From: Paenarthrobacter sp. AR 02
Lineage (GTDB): Bacteria; Actinomycetota; Actinomycetes; Actinomycetales; Micrococcaceae
DNA: 64,000 nucleotides
NCBI RefSeq assembly: GCF_021538675.1
Contig: NZ_JAJUKH010000007.1
Coordinates: 62,001 to 126,000, forward strand
Reading direction: 5' to 3'
Part shown: piece by piece, positions 31,501 through 41,523 of the stretch
Layout of the letters: every line of letters starts with the position of its first letter
How positions within the stretch are numbered: position 1 is the first letter of the stretch
Translations under genes and position numbers: made by a program
Notes under the pieces: generated by a model
What the model was told of the DNA's origin: nothing
Database searches by the model: none
What the model saw: the letters and a program-made list of their open reading frames with translations, nothing else

Positions 31501-31929
31501 CTAGTTGTCCTTCTTGTCCTCTTTGTTGAGGCGCGCAATGGTCTCTTCCGGGGTCTCAACCGTGGCAGGAGTTTCATTCCCGGCAACGGTCAGGGAAGAT
31601 GCGTCGTCCGGAACAACCGGTGTTTCCTCAGCGGCCGGTTCCACTACCTTGGTGACTGCCTGGCGGTGAACCGTGGCTTCGTTGCCCGGGGACAGTTCGA
31701 TAACGACCTTGTTCTCGGCCTCGTCGATGGAGACGATACGGCCGAAGAGGCCGAAGCTGGTCATGACGTCCACGCCGGGAGCAAACTTGGACTGCATTTC
31801 AGCCTGTTGCTGCTGGGTCTTCTTGTTGCGGCGGAACATCATGAAGACAAAGAGTCCAAGCATGACGAACAGCAATATGGTCATTGGATCCACAGGGAAG
31901 TTCCGTTCTGTACTTACGTTTTGGTTCAC
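31501..31929 (-). CDS. yajC: Preprotein translocase accessory subunit YajC
   Basis: GTG at 31929 (142 aa, VNQNVSTERN) has AGGGA at 7 nt; an alternative GTG at 31893 (VDPMTILLF) also fits the family. One TM helix (MTILLFVMLGLFVFMMF), basic RRNKKTQQQQ, then the KOW-like YajC core (GVDVMTSFGLFGRIVSID, VVIELSPGNEATVHRQAVTKVV). The tail after about 110 is an acidic, Pro/Thr-rich extension ending KEDKKDN. Upstream of secD and secF. Confidence 0.9.
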   Translation of the reverse strand: MNQNVSTERNFPVDPMTILLFVMLGLFVFMMFRRNKKTQQQQAEMQSKFAPGVDVMTSFGLFGRIVSIDEAENKVVIELSPGNEATVHRQAVTKVVEPAAEETPVVPDDASSLTVAGNETPATVETPEETIARLNKEDKKDN

Positions 31930-32029
31930 GGCAACGTCCCTGGCTGATCCGCAGAGCGGGCGCATGAATCAAGGACTCGAACGTGCCGAGCGTCATACCA
32001 GTCTAAAGGGAAAAGCTGAAGAGAGCGTG

Positions 32030-33106
32030 TTAACCAGCCGTATCTACGCTTTCGGCGTGGTTTTCGTCCTCACCAAACAGGTCCAGCGCCTCCTGGCCGA
32101 ATACTCCGGCCGGAACTGCGAAGCCCAAGTGTGTCCACGCTGGAGCCATGGCGATACGTCCCCGCGGCGTCCTCCCGAGCAACCCTTCGCGCACCAGGAA
32201 CGGTTCCGCCACGGTCTCCACAGTTTCCGGCTCCTCACCCACTGCGATGGCCAACGTGGAGAGGCCCACCGGGCCACCGTTGAACTTGGTAATGAGGGCT
32301 TCCAGCACGGATCGGTCGAGGCGGTCCAGCCCACGTTCGTCCACTTCATACATATCAAGGGCCGCAGATGCTGAGCGGGCGTCGATCTGTTCAATGCCGT
32401 GCACCAGGGCCCAGTCCCGGACCCGTCGAAGCAGCCGGTTGGCAATACGGGGCGTTCCACGGGAGCGTCCGGCGATTTCGGTGAATCCGGCCGAGTTCAC
32501 TTTGAGGTCCAACAGCCCGGCGGAGCGGCGAAGCACCAACTCCAGTTCAGCTACGGAGTAGAACTCAAGGTGCCCAGTGAAACCGAACCGGTCACGCAGT
32601 GGCCCCGGCAGGAGTCCGGCACGCGTGGTGGCACCCACCAGGGTGAAGGGCGGCAGCTCGAGGGGAATGGCAGTGGCACCCGCGCCTTTGCCCACGACGA
32701 TGTCCACACGGAAGTCCTCCATGGCCATGTACAGCATCTCTTCAGCCGGCCGGGACATACGGTGGATTTCATCGAGGAAAAGCACCTCCCCTTCCGACAA
32801 CGACGAAAGGATCGCGGCCAGGTCACCGGCATGCTGGATTGCGGGACCACTGCTGATGCGCAAGGGTGCGTTCATTTCGGCAGCAATGATCATGGCAAGC
32901 GTTGTTTTGCCCAGTCCGGGAGGGCCGGACATCAGGACGTGGTCGGCGCTGCGCCCACGCATCTTCGACGCCTCGAGGACAAGTGCCAGCTGTTTCCGGA
33001 CGCGGTGCTGGCCCACGAAGTCGTGGAGGTTCTTGGGACGGAGGGCGGCCTCAATGACCCGCTCTTCCGGTTCCTCTCCCCCGCTGACGAGTGACTGCTC
33101 AGCCAC
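32030..33106 (-). CDS. ruvB: Holliday junction branch-migration ATPase RuvB
   Basis: 358 residues. Walker A GPPGLGKT, Walker [13 protein letters not shown], sensor motif [10 protein letters not shown]-terminal winged helix (DALVLR-type, [16 protein letters not shown]). GTG start at 33106 overlaps the ruvA end by 8 nt, so the two are translated together. Forms the motor of the RuvAB complex on Holliday junctions. Confidence 0.97.
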   Translation of the reverse strand: MAEQSLVSGGEEPEERVIEAALRPKNLHDFVGQHRVRKQLALVLEASKMRGRSADHVLMSGPPGLGKTTLAMIIAAEMNAPLRISSGPAIQHAGDLAAILSSLSEGEVLFLDEIHRMSRPAEEMLYMAMEDFRVDIVVGKGAGATAIPLELPPFTLVGATTRAGLLPGPLRDRFGFTGHLEFYSVAELELVLRRSAGLLDLKVNSAGFTEIAGRSRGTPRIANRLLRRVRDWALVHGIEQIDARSASAALDMYEVDERGLDRLDRSVLEALITKFNGGPVGLSTLAIAVGEEPETVETVAEPFLVREGLLGRTPRGRIAMAPAWTHLGFAVPAGVFGQEALDLFGEDENHAESVDTAG

Positions 33107-33743
33107 GGCTGCCTACGCGGTTTCCGGCGCGTGCGCCGTCCTGGCCCAGCCAACGGAGGGTGGCACGGAGGATCTGGGCGACATTTCCTGCCTCCACCAG
33201 CTCCGGAGAATCGGCCATGGCTTTGTCGATGCTTCCGGTTGCGTCCTTTTCGGACCAACCAAGGCTGGTCATGGCCGCGACCACCTGGGGCTTCCACTCG
33301 GCCTTGAGCGGCGCCTGGGGCTGGGCGGATGTACCCGTGCCGTGCGGAACGAGCTTTCCGGCGAGCTCCAAAACAATGCGTCCGGCGACCTTCGGGCCAA
33401 TTCCGGGCACCTTGGTGAACGTCTTGCCGTCACCGGTGTGCGCAGCCACCCGGATGGCTTCGGGTTCGTGAACCGCAAGGACGGCAAGCGCCAACCTTGG
33501 TCCCACGCCACTCACGCTCAACAGGACGTCGAAGACTTCCCGTTCGTCATCATCAGCAAAGCCGAAGAGCGTCAGGGAATCCTCCCTGACGATCATGGAG
33601 GTGAAGAGCTTGGCTTCGGTTCCTACCTTGAGGTGGCTCAGGGTCTGCGGCGTCGCAAAGACACTCATGCCTGCGCCGTTGAGGTCAATAACGGCGGTGG
33701 ACAAACCAACGTGGGCTACGGTTCCACGGAGAAAACTGATCAA
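33099..33743 (-). CDS. ruvA: Holliday junction recognition protein RuvA
   Basis: 214 residues: OB domain ([23 protein letters not shown]), the acidic pin region, HhH motifs ([35 protein letters not shown]) and a C-terminal UBA-like domain that contacts RuvB ([22 protein letters not shown]). TTG start at 33743 with CAGGAG 7 nt upstream. An SOS-like box lies just upstream, separate from ruvC. Confidence 0.96.
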   Translation of the reverse strand: MISFLRGTVAHVGLSTAVIDLNGAGMSVFATPQTLSHLKVGTEAKLFTSMIVREDSLTLFGFADDDEREVFDVLLSVSGVGPRLALAVLAVHEPEAIRVAAHTGDGKTFTKVPGIGPKVAGRIVLELAGKLVPHGTGTSAQPQAPLKAEWKPQVVAAMTSLGWSEKDATGSIDKAMADSPELVEAGNVAQILRATLRWLGQDGARAGNRVGSRG

Positions 33744-33770
33744 GACCCGGCTCCTGAATTAGCGGACTAT

Positions 33771-33786
33771 CCGAACATATCTACGA
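33771..33786 (-). promoter_or_regulatory. LexA (SOS) box-like site upstream of ruvAB
   Basis: The 16-bp site reads TCGTAGATATGTTCGG on the minus strand, matching 13 of 16 positions of the ideal actinobacterial palindrome TCGAACATATGTTCGA. It lies 27 nt before the ruvA start. The spacing resembles that of the dnaE2-operon box at 49873. Confidence 0.5.
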
Positions 33787-33811
33787 ATACCCTAGCAAGG
33801 GCAGGCGACAA

Positions 33812-34387
33812 TCATCGCGCGCGGCGCGCTTTCGCTTCGGCGTCGGCCCATGCCTTCTGCGCAGGTGTCAGTGTTCCCTTGCCGGATCCACCCGCGGATC
33901 CCATGCCGCTGCCTGCACGCCAGGCGTGGGTGAGCGCCAGGGCCAGGGCGTCAGCCGCATCTGCCGGCTTGGGCGGCGCATTCAGTCGCAGGATCTTGGT
34001 AACGAGCTTGGTAACGGCATCCTTGTTGGCCGTACCGCTCCCCGTTACCGCGGCCTTAACCTCGGACGGCGTGTGGAGCGCCACGGGGATACCGCGGCGT
34101 GCCGCGGCGGCGATCACCACCCCGGAAGCCTGGGCCACACCCATCACAGTGCTCACGTTCATCTGCGAGAAGACACGCTCGACGGCGACGACGTCCGGTT
34201 TGTGCAGGTCGAGCCACTCATCGATGGCCTGGGCGATGACCAGCAATCGCTTATCCAACGTCAGCTCAGCCGACGTCCCGACCACTCCGACGGCCACCAT
34301 GGTGGCCCTTCGGTTCTGCTCGATGTCCACAACGCCGATGCCGCAACGGGTAAGGCCCGGATCGACTCCCAATACGCGAAGAGTCAA
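33812..34387 (-). CDS. ruvC: Holliday junction endonuclease RuvC
   Basis: 191 residues, RNase H fold, beginning [15 protein letters not shown], with catalytic acidic residues in [15 protein letters not shown] and the C-terminal [15 protein letters not shown] start at 34387 with AGGAAGG 7 nt upstream. A 68-nt gap to ruvA contains the SOS-like box. Upstream gene yebC is 44 nt away. Confidence 0.95.
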   Translation of the reverse strand: MTLRVLGVDPGLTRCGIGVVDIEQNRRATMVAVGVVGTSAELTLDKRLLVIAQAIDEWLDLHKPDVVAVERVFSQMNVSTVMGVAQASGVVIAAAARRGIPVALHTPSEVKAAVTGSGTANKDAVTKLVTKILRLNAPPKPADAADALALALTHAWRAGSGMGSAGGSGKGTLTPAQKAWADAEAKARRAR

Positions 34388-34431
34388 TTCCGGGCCTTCC
34401 TAAGAGATATCAAAGCTGAGTGCTGCCGCGC

Positions 34432-35187
34432 CTAGTCGGCGTCGAGGGCAGCCTGCACTTCCTCGCTGAGGTCCGCGTTGCTGTAGACGTTCTGGACATC
34501 GTCCAGGTCTTCCAGCGCGTCCACGAGCTTCATGAACTTGCGGGCGCCATCGACGTCGAGGTCAACCTGCATGGACGGCACGAATTCAGCTTCATCGGTT
34601 TCGTAGTCGATGCCTGCTTCCTTCAGGGCGTCGCGGATGGCCTGGAGGTCTGAGGGCTCCGAGTGGATTTCCCAGTTCTCGCCGCTGTCCTTGACTTCCT
34701 CGGCGCCGGCTTCAAGGACTGCCATCAGGATGTCGTCCTCGCTGAGGCCGTTCTTCGGCAGGACAACGACGCCCTTGCGGGCAAAGAGGTAGCTCACGGA
34801 ACCGGGGTCGGCGATGGTGCCGCCGTTGCGGGAGATGGCGAGACGGACCTCGGAGGCTGCGCGGTTCTTGTTGTCGGTCAGGCACTCGATCAGCAGGGCC
34901 GAACCCTGGGGGCCCCGGGCTTCGTACATGATTTCGGTGTAGTCGACGACTTCGCCGGTGAGTCCGGCACCACGCTTGATGGCGCGGTCGATGTTGTCGT
35001 TGGGCACTGAAGTCTTCTTGGCCTTGGTGACGGCGAGTTCCAGGCCGGGGTTTCCGGCGAGGTCAGGGCCGCCCATGCGGGCAGCGACTTCGATGTTCTT
35101 GATCAGTTTTGCGAACGACTTTGCACGCCGGCTGTCAATGATGGCTTTTTTGTGCTTGGTGGTCGCCCATTTGGAGTGGCCTGACAT
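34432..35187 (-). CDS. YebC/TACO1-family protein
   Basis: 251 residues. Opens [25 protein letters not shown] (first part), the family hallmark, and has the acidic C-terminal domain ending EVQAALDAD. Long regarded as a transcription regulator; recent work points to a role at ribosomes on proline-rich or stalled messages. Sits 3 nt after pdxT and before ruvC, the conserved pdxT-yebC-ruvCAB order. Confidence 0.95.
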   Translation of the reverse strand: MSGHSKWATTKHKKAIIDSRRAKSFAKLIKNIEVAARMGGPDLAGNPGLELAVTKAKKTSVPNDNIDRAIKRGAGLTGEVVDYTEIMYEARGPQGSALLIECLTDNKNRAASEVRLAISRNGGTIADPGSVSYLFARKGVVVLPKNGLSEDDILMAVLEAGAEEVKDSGENWEIHSEPSDLQAIRDALKEAGIDYETDEAEFVPSMQVDLDVDGARKFMKLVDALEDLDDVQNVYSNADLSEEVQAALDAD

Positions 35188-35190
35188 GCT

Positions 35191-35892
35191 TTACGCTTCT
35201 CCTCTGATCATTCGAATAAAGAGTTCATGCACGCGCTTCTCCCCCGTCACTTCCGGGTGGAAGGAGGTGGCCAGCAATTGGCCGGAGCGCACTGCAACAA
35301 TTCTAGCCACTCCGTGCAAAGTGGCCGTGTGGCTGGCGTGGTCCGGATCGACCTGGGCCAGAACTTCGACGCCGGGGCCGACGCGTTCCACCCATGGGCC
35401 GCGGATGAACACTGCGTGGACTGGCTCTACACCGGATTCGCCGGCACTGAAGTCCAGCCCCTTGAAATCGAGGTCTGTCTCGAAGGATTCGCGCTGGCGG
35501 CCAAAGGCATTGCGGCGCACCGTGATGTCGAGTCCGCCGAAGGTCTGCTGGGGGGCTCCCGCGAGGTCGGTGGCCGGGTCGGCGATCTCGTCAGCAAGGA
35601 GGATCATGCCGGCACAGGAACCGTAGACAGGGAGTCCTTCTGCAATGCGCTTTTGCAACGGATCGCGGAGCTCAAAGATCCGGGACAGTTTGTCGATGGT
35701 GGTCGATTCGCCGCCCGGGATGATCAGGCCGTCGATGTCGTCAAGCTCTGCCGGCCGGCGGATACCCACGCCGGTAGCTCCAGCGGCCTCCACGGCATGG
35801 ATGTGCTCGCGGAAATCGCCCTGGAGAGCCAGTACGCCGATCCGGAGTCCTGAACCCACGCGTGATGAAGCGTCGGAAAGGGGGGTTGTCAT
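35191..35892 (-). CDS. pdxT: PLP synthase glutaminase subunit PdxT
   Basis: Delivers ammonia from glutamine to PdxS for pyridoxal 5'-phosphate synthesis. ATG at 35892 gives 233 residues; the frame is open further but begins before a clear promoter. Motifs: [19 protein letters not shown], nucleophile Cys in GSCAGMIL, and His/Glu in SFHPEVTGE. The -10 TATGAT ends 6 nt before the ATG, so the message is probably leaderless. Unusually it is 5.6 kb from pdxS. Confidence 0.95.
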   Translation of the reverse strand: MTTPLSDASSRVGSGLRIGVLALQGDFREHIHAVEAAGATGVGIRRPAELDDIDGLIIPGGESTTIDKLSRIFELRDPLQKRIAEGLPVYGSCAGMILLADEIADPATDLAGAPQQTFGGLDITVRRNAFGRQRESFETDLDFKGLDFSAGESGVEPVHAVFIRGPWVERVGPGVEVLAQVDPDHASHTATLHGVARIVAVRSGQLLATSFHPEVTGEKRVHELFIRMIRGEA

Positions 35893-35898
35893 TGGACC

Positions 35899-35904
35899 AT
35901 CATA
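35899..35904 (-). promoter_or_regulatory. -10 box (TATGAT) of pdxT, leaderless
   Basis: TATGAT on the minus strand differs from TATAAT by one base and lies 6 nt before the pdxT ATG. No Shine-Dalgarno at usable spacing. This supports ATG 35892 over longer starts. Confidence 0.6.
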
Positions 35905-35992
35905 GTGCTCCCGGCCCGGCCAGTGGTTGATGCGAACCGTCCTGCACCGGTCGTGCACCGCCGAAGGGCCAGGTTCCATGCCATGACTGGGA

Positions 35993-35998
35993 TATATT
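35993..35998 (+). promoter_or_regulatory. -10 box (TATATT) of murT-gatD, leaderless
   Basis: TATATT lies 7 nt before the murT ATG at 36006. No good -35 is visible. Divergent from the pdxT promoter about 90 nt away. Confidence 0.55.
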
Positions 35999-36005
35999 AC
36001 AGAGC

Positions 36006-37334
36006 ATGCTTTCCTTCAGCGTTCCCCTCGGCAAGCTGGTCCGCAGGCTCTCCCGACTTCGGGGCGGCGGCTCGGCTTTTCCCGGCTTGGTGGTCGAGAA
36101 AATCGCTCCCGGCTTCATGCAGCGAACGTTGGCTTCCCTGCCGCACGGCGTAGCCGTGGTGAGTGGCACAAACGGGAAAACCACCACTACCAAAATGGTG
36201 GTGGAGCTTCTCGAAAGCCAAGGCCTGAAAGTATTCACCAACCGGTCCGGAAGCAACTTCACCCGCGGTGTCGCAGCCTCCCTGCTGGGTGACGTCGACT
36301 GGCGTGGCCGACTCGACGCGGATATTGCCGTGCTGGAACTCGACGAAGCCCATGCAGTGCATTTCGTCAACAAGGTCCAGCCACGCTACAGCCTCCTGCT
36401 GAACGTCCTGAGGGACCAGCTGGACCGCTTCGGCGAGATCGACAAGACCGCCCGTTTGCTGGAGCACATCGCGTCAAAGACAACCGACACCGTTGTCCTG
36501 AACCGCGAAGATCCGCGTGTTGCGCGGATCGCCACCGTCGTCAACAGTCTGGACGCCGTCCACCACCCCGCCATCCGGTACTTCGGCCTGGATGAGTCAC
36601 TGCGCAGCACGTTCCCCAACGACGACGAAATGCGCACCGGCAGCGGCCCTTCACCGTCCGGAACGTCAGTAGCCGCAGCGCCCGGTGAGGCAGTAGACCT
36701 GCCGGCTGCCGACGTCGTGCTCCGCAGGGTCGGCGCGCAGGACGCCGACTTTGAGTTCGACGGCGAGACCGTCAGTACCGCCATGAAGCTCCGCGGGGTC
36801 TACAACATTTTCAATGCCGCCGCCGCATTGTCGCTGACCAGGGCGATCCTTGGCACCGGACCTGTTGATACGCCCAAACTGGTCAAGGCCCTGGGTGAGG
36901 TTGCTCCCGCATTCGGCCGTGGAGAAAGCCTGACGGTGGACGGGCAGCCGCTCGAGCTGGTCCTGGTGAAGAACCCCAGCGGATTCCGCCTTGGCCTCAA
37001 GTCGTTCCCTGCCGGCGGCTATGCCACCATGATCGCCATCAACGACAACTACGCTGACGGCAGGGATATGTCCTGGCTGTGGGACGTGGAGTTCGATTCC
37101 CTCCGTGAAAACGGGGTGGAGGTACTCACGGGCGTCCGGGCCTATGACATGGCCTTGCGTCTTCAATACGACGACGTCCGGTTCGGAGTTGTGGAGCCGG
37201 ACATCACCGCCGCCCTCCGCACGTTCATTGATGGCTCCCGCGGCAAACCCAAGCGGGTCTTCTGCACCTACACCTCCATGCTCGCCATTCGCCGTGAGCT
37301 CGCAAAAATCACCATAGTTGAGGTGGTCTCATGA
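36006..37334 (+). CDS. murT: Lipid II isoglutaminyl synthase, ligase subunit MurT
   Basis: With GatD, amidates the alpha-carboxyl of D-Glu in lipid II. 442 residues. Mur-ligase ATP loop [14 protein letters not shown] near residue 53, central domain ([23 protein letters not shown]), and the C-terminal DUF1727 domain with [15 protein letters not shown]. Only one Cys (near the C-terminus) is present, so the four-Cys zinc ribbon described in staphylococcal MurT is absent and replaced by a Ser/Pro/Gly-rich loop (about 205-235). Stop overlaps gatD ATG (ATGA). Confidence 0.92.
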   Translation: MLSFSVPLGKLVRRLSRLRGGGSAFPGLVVEKIAPGFMQRTLASLPHGVAVVSGTNGKTTTTKMVVELLESQGLKVFTNRSGSNFTRGVAASLLGDVDWRGRLDADIAVLELDEAHAVHFVNKVQPRYSLLLNVLRDQLDRFGEIDKTARLLEHIASKTTDTVVLNREDPRVARIATVVNSLDAVHHPAIRYFGLDESLRSTFPNDDEMRTGSGPSPSGTSVAAAPGEAVDLPAADVVLRRVGAQDADFEFDGETVSTAMKLRGVYNIFNAAAALSLTRAILGTGPVDTPKLVKALGEVAPAFGRGESLTVDGQPLELVLVKNPSGFRLGLKSFPAGGYATMIAINDNYADGRDMSWLWDVEFDSLRENGVEVLTGVRAYDMALRLQYDDVRFGVVEPDITAALRTFIDGSRGKPKRVFCTYTSMLAIRRELAKITIVEVVS

Positions 37335-38107
37335 CCTCGGAAACACAGCCCAAGCCGGAAACACAGCCCAGCCCGGAAACGCAGCCCAGCAAGGGCACCA
37401 TCCGCGTCCTTCAGCTCTATCCCAAAGAGATGAACATCTACGGCGACTGGGGCAACGCCCTGGTCCTGCAGCAGCGCATCAAGTGGCACGGATACACGCC
37501 TGAACTGCTTGAGTACAACGTTGGCGATGAATTCCCCGAAGACATCGACATTGTGGTGGGCGGCGGCGGTCAGGACAGTGGCCAGCTGGTCATCCAGGAC
37601 GATCTCCAGGCCCAGGCGCCCCACCTCAGGAGAATGGCCGACGACGGCGCCCCCATGCTGGTAATTTGCGGGCTTTACCAGCTTTTCGGCAAGTTCTTCA
37701 AGACCAGCACCGGCCCTGTGATCCCGGGAATCGGCATCCTGGATGTTGAAACCCACGGCACGGACGAACGGCTGATTGGCAACGTCATCATGAAGTCCAC
37801 CGAGTTCGGGGACATCCTGGGGTACGAGAACCACAGCGGACAGACCACGTTGGGTCCCGGCGTCGAACCTCTTGGAACGGTCACCAAGGGTGCCGGCAAC
37901 AACAGCAAGGACGGCCACGAAGGCGCCCGCTACAACAATGTGGTGGCAAGTTATTTGCATGGCTCGTTGCTGCCGAAGAACCCGGCGATTGCGGACTTCC
38001 TGATCCGGACCGCTGCGGAGCGCAAGTTCGGCTCTTTCGTCCCGGGAGAGCCCGACGACGATTTTGCCCGCCTCGCGCGCGAACACGCCGCCCGGCGGCC
38101 GCGCTAG
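37331..38107 (+). CDS. gatD: Lipid II isoglutaminyl synthase, glutaminase subunit GatD
   Basis: 258 residues. Class I glutamine amidotransferase: conserved LYPKEMNIYGDWGN, GGGGQDSGQ, nucleophile Cys113 in VICGLYQLFG and His210 in SYLHGSLLPKNP. Supplies ammonia to MurT; the ATGA overlap assures equimolar synthesis. The first 21 residues are the ETQPxP repeat extension. Confidence 0.93.
   Translation: MTSETQPKPETQPSPETQPSKGTIRVLQLYPKEMNIYGDWGNALVLQQRIKWHGYTPELLEYNVGDEFPEDIDIVVGGGGQDSGQLVIQDDLQAQAPHLRRMADDGAPMLVICGLYQLFGKFFKTSTGPVIPGIGILDVETHGTDERLIGNVIMKSTEFGDILGYENHSGQTTLGPGVEPLGTVTKGAGNNSKDGHEGARYNNVVASYLHGSLLPKNPAIADFLIRTAAERKFGSFVPGEPDDDFARLAREHAARRPR
37339..37392 (+). repeat. Three 18-nt tandem repeats inside the 5' end of gatD
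   Basis: Three near-identical 18-nt units encode ETQPKP, ETQPSP and ETQPSK just after the start codon. They form a disordered N-terminal extension whose length could vary between strains by slippage. Confidence 0.85.
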
Positions 38108-38110
38108 GCC

Positions 38111-39367
38111 CTATTTCTCCTTAGTGATCAGCAGTTCGTGGGCGCCGGCGGAGGCCGCGCCCATGGACTCGACAACCGTCTTGGTGCGTTGATGTGTCTC
38201 GGCGTCCGCCGCGGGAGAGGCACACACCCCCTGGGGTGCATCGCTTGCCACTGAGCACCAGCGGTACGGGTCGCGGACAATGACCGACGGCGCCCATGCG
38301 AGATCCGACGCGGTCCAGGTGCCGGCAGCGTTCTGGCTGAACTGTGCCCGGACCAGGAGACCCTCATTGTTGACGACATACCAGGGGGACAACTCGGTGA
38401 TGCCGTTGCCCAGTCCGTAGACGATCCATGTTCCCTTGTAGTTTTCGATCGGGAGCACTGAGTGGGTGTGGTGCCCGTAGATCATGGTGAACTGGCCACT
38501 GTCCACCAGCGCGTGCGCCACTTCCTGTTGCTGTACGTTGGCCTCGCTCGCGTACTCGTCGCCGGCGTGCATGACGCCCAGGACAATGTCGGCCCCGAGC
38601 GCTCTGGCGCGAGTCGCTTTAGCGATCATTGCGGCTGGATCAAGCTCGTCCACAAGCCACGGATATTCGGGGATCTGCCCGTTGTGGCCGTAGGTGCCGG
38701 CGATGACGGCCACCTTGGCAGCATCGGTCTGAAGCATCAGAATCTCTTTGGACGCCGCTTCCGTCCGGTAGGAACCGGTGTGCTTCAGCCCTGCAGCATC
38801 CAGTGCGTCCAGGGTGCGGAGCAGTCCTTCGGTCCCACGGTCAATAGTGTGGTTGCTCGCGGTGGTGCACGCCTGGTAGCCGACGTCCTTGGAAGCGGTA
38901 GTGATCTGCGGTGGAACGTTGAAGGACGGGTATGCGGAGAAGGGACCGTCGGGTGTGCCGACAGGGGTTTCCTGGTGGCAGATGGCGAGGTCGCTTTTGC
39001 TGATGTAACGCCGCTGCCCTTCAAGGAGTGGCACGAAGGTATACCCAGGCAATCCCGCGGCTACGGCGTCTGCCTTGGCCTGCTGCCAGAGCTGGGTGTG
39101 GACCAGCATGTCTCCCGTCACCGTAATGGAGGTGCACCGGAGTTCCGGACAGGCGGGCCCCTTTCCGGGAGTTGGGTTGGGAGCCGGTGTTGGAGTGGGC
39201 GATAAAGACTTCGTGGCTGGGGCCGTGGCTGCGTTACTGCCGTCCGGCTGGTTATTTTCGGCGATGACCCCACAGGCGCCCAACGACAGTGCAAGGGCAG
39301 CAACGACAGCCAGCTTCAGCCCCGACGCGCGTGTGGCGTATGCCCACGACTTTGTGAACTTCCCCAT
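38111..39367 (-). CDS. CapA-family (PgsA-like metallophosphatase fold) lipoprotein
   Basis: ATG at 39367 (418 aa, MGKFTKSWAY) is chosen because a TAGGAT -10 box lies 7 nt upstream and overlaps the next ATG (39376). Lipoprotein signal: basic n-region, hydrophobic core, lipobox LGAC (about residue 32), then a Pro/Thr-rich linker. CapA/poly-gamma-glutamate-synthesis-type domain follows: ITVTGDMLVH, TASNHTIDRG, GHNGQIP, YGHHTHSVLPIE, WIVYGLGN. Likely acts at the outer face of the membrane; substrate unknown and no pgsBC-like genes nearby. Runs tail to tail with gatD, 3 nt apart. Confidence 0.85.
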   Translation of the reverse strand: MGKFTKSWAYATRASGLKLAVVAALALSLGACGVIAENNQPDGSNAATAPATKSLSPTPTPAPNPTPGKGPACPELRCTSITVTGDMLVHTQLWQQAKADAVAAGLPGYTFVPLLEGQRRYISKSDLAICHQETPVGTPDGPFSAYPSFNVPPQITTASKDVGYQACTTASNHTIDRGTEGLLRTLDALDAAGLKHTGSYRTEAASKEILMLQTDAAKVAVIAGTYGHNGQIPEYPWLVDELDPAAMIAKATRARALGADIVLGVMHAGDEYASEANVQQQEVAHALVDSGQFTMIYGHHTHSVLPIENYKGTWIVYGLGNGITELSPWYVVNNEGLLVRAQFSQNAAGTWTASDLAWAPSVIVRDPYRWCSVASDAPQGVCASPAADAETHQRTKTVVESMGAASAGAHELLITKEK

Positions 39368-39374
39368 ATTTGCC

Positions 39375-39380
39375 ATCCTA
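39375..39380 (-). promoter_or_regulatory. -10 box (TAGGAT) of the CapA-like gene, leaderless
   Basis: TAGGAT on the minus strand is 7 nt before the ATG at 39367. It includes two bases of the alternative ATG at 39376, which therefore would lie upstream of the transcript. Confidence 0.45.
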
Positions 39381-39449
39381 CGGGCGCAGTAGGCTGGATC
39401 AGGGCGCGCCGCTATTGAGGACACGATTCTTACGTGAAAGAGTCACTTC

Positions 39450-41462
39450 ATGACCAATCCTCTCCTGAGTCCCAGTCCCTTGCAATATGGACTCCCGCCG
39501 TTCGGCGGAGTCACATCCGGCCACTATGCCGAGGCCGTCGAGGCAGGTCTCGCGGAGCACCTGCAAGAGATCAAACTCATCGTGGAGAACCCGGAGGCTG
39601 CGTCGTTCGAGAACACTGCCCTGGCGATGGAACGTTCCGGGAGGCTCCTGCACAGGGCTGCATCAGCGTTCTATACGTTGGTCTCAGCGGATGCCACGGA
39701 CGACATCAAGGCACTGGAAATCGAACTATCACCCAAGTTCTCCGCCCACCAGGATGCGGTGTATATGAACCGCGGACTCTACGAGCGTTTCGCGGCAATC
39801 GACGTGACCGGCCTCGATCCTGAGTCGTCGCGACTCGTGGAGGAATACCTCAAGGAGTTCCGGCAGTCGGGCATCCAACTCGATGATGACGGTCAGCGCA
39901 GGCTGCGCGACGTCAACGCCGAGCTCTCCAGGTTGGGAACCGGGTTTGGCCAACGCGTAAAAGACGCCATGAAGGCCTCGGCCCTGATCCTCGATGACGA
40001 GGCGGACCTGGCCGGGCTCCCACCCGAAGACATCGCCGGCGCCGCAGAGGCCGCCAAAGCCGCTGGCCACGACGGTAAGTACCTCATCACCCTCATTCAA
40101 CCCAGCAACCAGCCGACCCTCGCCTCATTGGAAAACCGGAGCATCCGCCGTCGTCTCTATGAAGCGTCCCTCGCCCGCGGCACCGACGGCGGGCCGCTGG
40201 ATGTGCGCGAACTCGTGACAGCTACTGTGCAACTGCGCGCAGAAAAGGCATCGCTCCTGGGGTTCGCCAACTACGCCGAACTGGTGGTGGATCAACAAAC
40301 CGCACCGGACTTTGCCGCAGTCCAGGCAATGCTTGGCCGCTTGGCGCCCGCTGCCGTGCGGAACGCTCAGGCGGAAGCCGACGCCTTGGCACAGTCTGCG
40401 GGCCACCCCCTGGAAGCCTGGGACTGGGCTTTCTACTCGTCCCGCGTACGCAAGGACAAGTTCCAGGTGGACGAACAGGCGCTCCGGCCATATTTCACTT
40501 TGGACGCCGTATTGCGCGACGGGGTGTTCCACGCGGCCACACAATTGTACGGATTGAGCTTCCACGAGCGGGACGACCTGGAAGGCTACCATCCAGACGT
40601 CCAGGTGTGGGAGGTACGCGACGAAGACGGCAGCGGCCTTGGCCTCTTCCTTGGCGACTATTACACCCGGGAGTCCAAGCGTGGGGGCGCATGGATGAAC
40701 TCCCTCATGGACCAGTCCACGCTGCTTGGGACACAGTCCGTGGTGATCAACAACCTCAACATCACCAAGCCGGCTCCGGGAGAACCGACCCTGCTAACCC
40801 TTGATGAGGCGCGGACTGTCTTCCACGAATTTGGCCATGCACTCCACGGCCTTCTCTCGGACGTCACGTACCCACGTTTTTCAGGAACCTCCGTGCCACG
40901 CGACTTCGTGGAATATCCGTCGCAGGTCAACGAAATGTGGATCATGTGGCCTGAGGTCCTGGCCAACTATGCCCGCCATCATGAAACTGGTGAGCCACTC
41001 CCCCAGGACATCGTCGATAAACTCAACGACTCCCTGCTATGGGGTGAAGGTTTTGCAACCACGGAATACCTCGGCGCGGCGCTGTTGGACCTTGCCTGGC
41101 ATGTGCTCTCCGCTGCGGATGTACCCGATGATGTGCTGGCCTTCGAGGCTAAGGCCCTGGCCGAGGCCGGCGTCGCCCACCCACTGATTCCACCACGCTA
41201 CCGGACCGGGTATTTCCAGCACATCTTTGCCGGCGCAGGGTACGCGGCCGGATACTACTCCTACATTTGGAGCGAGGTTCTGGATGCCGACACCGTGGAA
41301 TGGTTCAAGGAAAACGGGGGCCTCAACCGCGCGAACGGCGATCACTTCCGGGCAGAATTGCTGTCCCGGGGAAACAGCCGCGACCCCTTGGAGTCGTTCA
41401 GGGCATTCCGGGGCCGTGATGCCGAACTGGAACCGCTGCTCACGCGCCGGGGACTGAGCTGA
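39450..41462 (+). CDS. M3-family zinc metallopeptidase (Dcp/oligopeptidase A type)
   Basis: 670 residues, no signal peptide, so cytoplasmic. The zinc-binding motif is FHEFGHALHGLL (HExxH form HEFGH) near residue 455, followed by the family region FVEYPSQVNEMW and YAAGYYSYIWSEVLDAD near the C-terminus. Length and order fit peptidyl-dipeptidase Dcp / oligopeptidase A, which recycle peptides. Which of the two cannot be told. GAAAGAG precedes the ATG. Confidence 0.93.
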   Translation: MTNPLLSPSPLQYGLPPFGGVTSGHYAEAVEAGLAEHLQEIKLIVENPEAASFENTALAMERSGRLLHRAASAFYTLVSADATDDIKALEIELSPKFSAHQDAVYMNRGLYERFAAIDVTGLDPESSRLVEEYLKEFRQSGIQLDDDGQRRLRDVNAELSRLGTGFGQRVKDAMKASALILDDEADLAGLPPEDIAGAAEAAKAAGHDGKYLITLIQPSNQPTLASLENRSIRRRLYEASLARGTDGGPLDVRELVTATVQLRAEKASLLGFANYAELVVDQQTAPDFAAVQAMLGRLAPAAVRNAQAEADALAQSAGHPLEAWDWAFYSSRVRKDKFQVDEQALRPYFTLDAVLRDGVFHAATQLYGLSFHERDDLEGYHPDVQVWEVRDEDGSGLGLFLGDYYTRESKRGGAWMNSLMDQSTLLGTQSVVINNLNITKPAPGEPTLLTLDEARTVFHEFGHALHGLLSDVTYPRFSGTSVPRDFVEYPSQVNEMWIMWPEVLANYARHHETGEPLPQDIVDKLNDSLLWGEGFATTEYLGAALLDLAWHVLSAADVPDDVLAFEAKALAEAGVAHPLIPPRYRTGYFQHIFAGAGYAAGYYSYIWSEVLDADTVEWFKENGGLNRANGDHFRAELLSRGNSRDPLESFRAFRGRDAELEPLLTRRGLS

Positions 41463-41464
41463 CA

Positions 41465-41509
41465 ACGACGCCGGGTGGCCACCTCTGTGAGGCGACCACC
41501 CGGCGTCGT
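41465..41509. terminator. Convergent terminator between the M3 peptidase and pdxS
   Basis: A perfect 14-bp inverted repeat (41465-41478 / 41496-41509), 17-nt loop, placed between two stop codons 61 nt apart. On the plus strand ACTGCTTTTGC follows; it can serve both strands. Confidence 0.75.
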
Positions 41510-41523
41510 ACTGCTTTTGCTAT

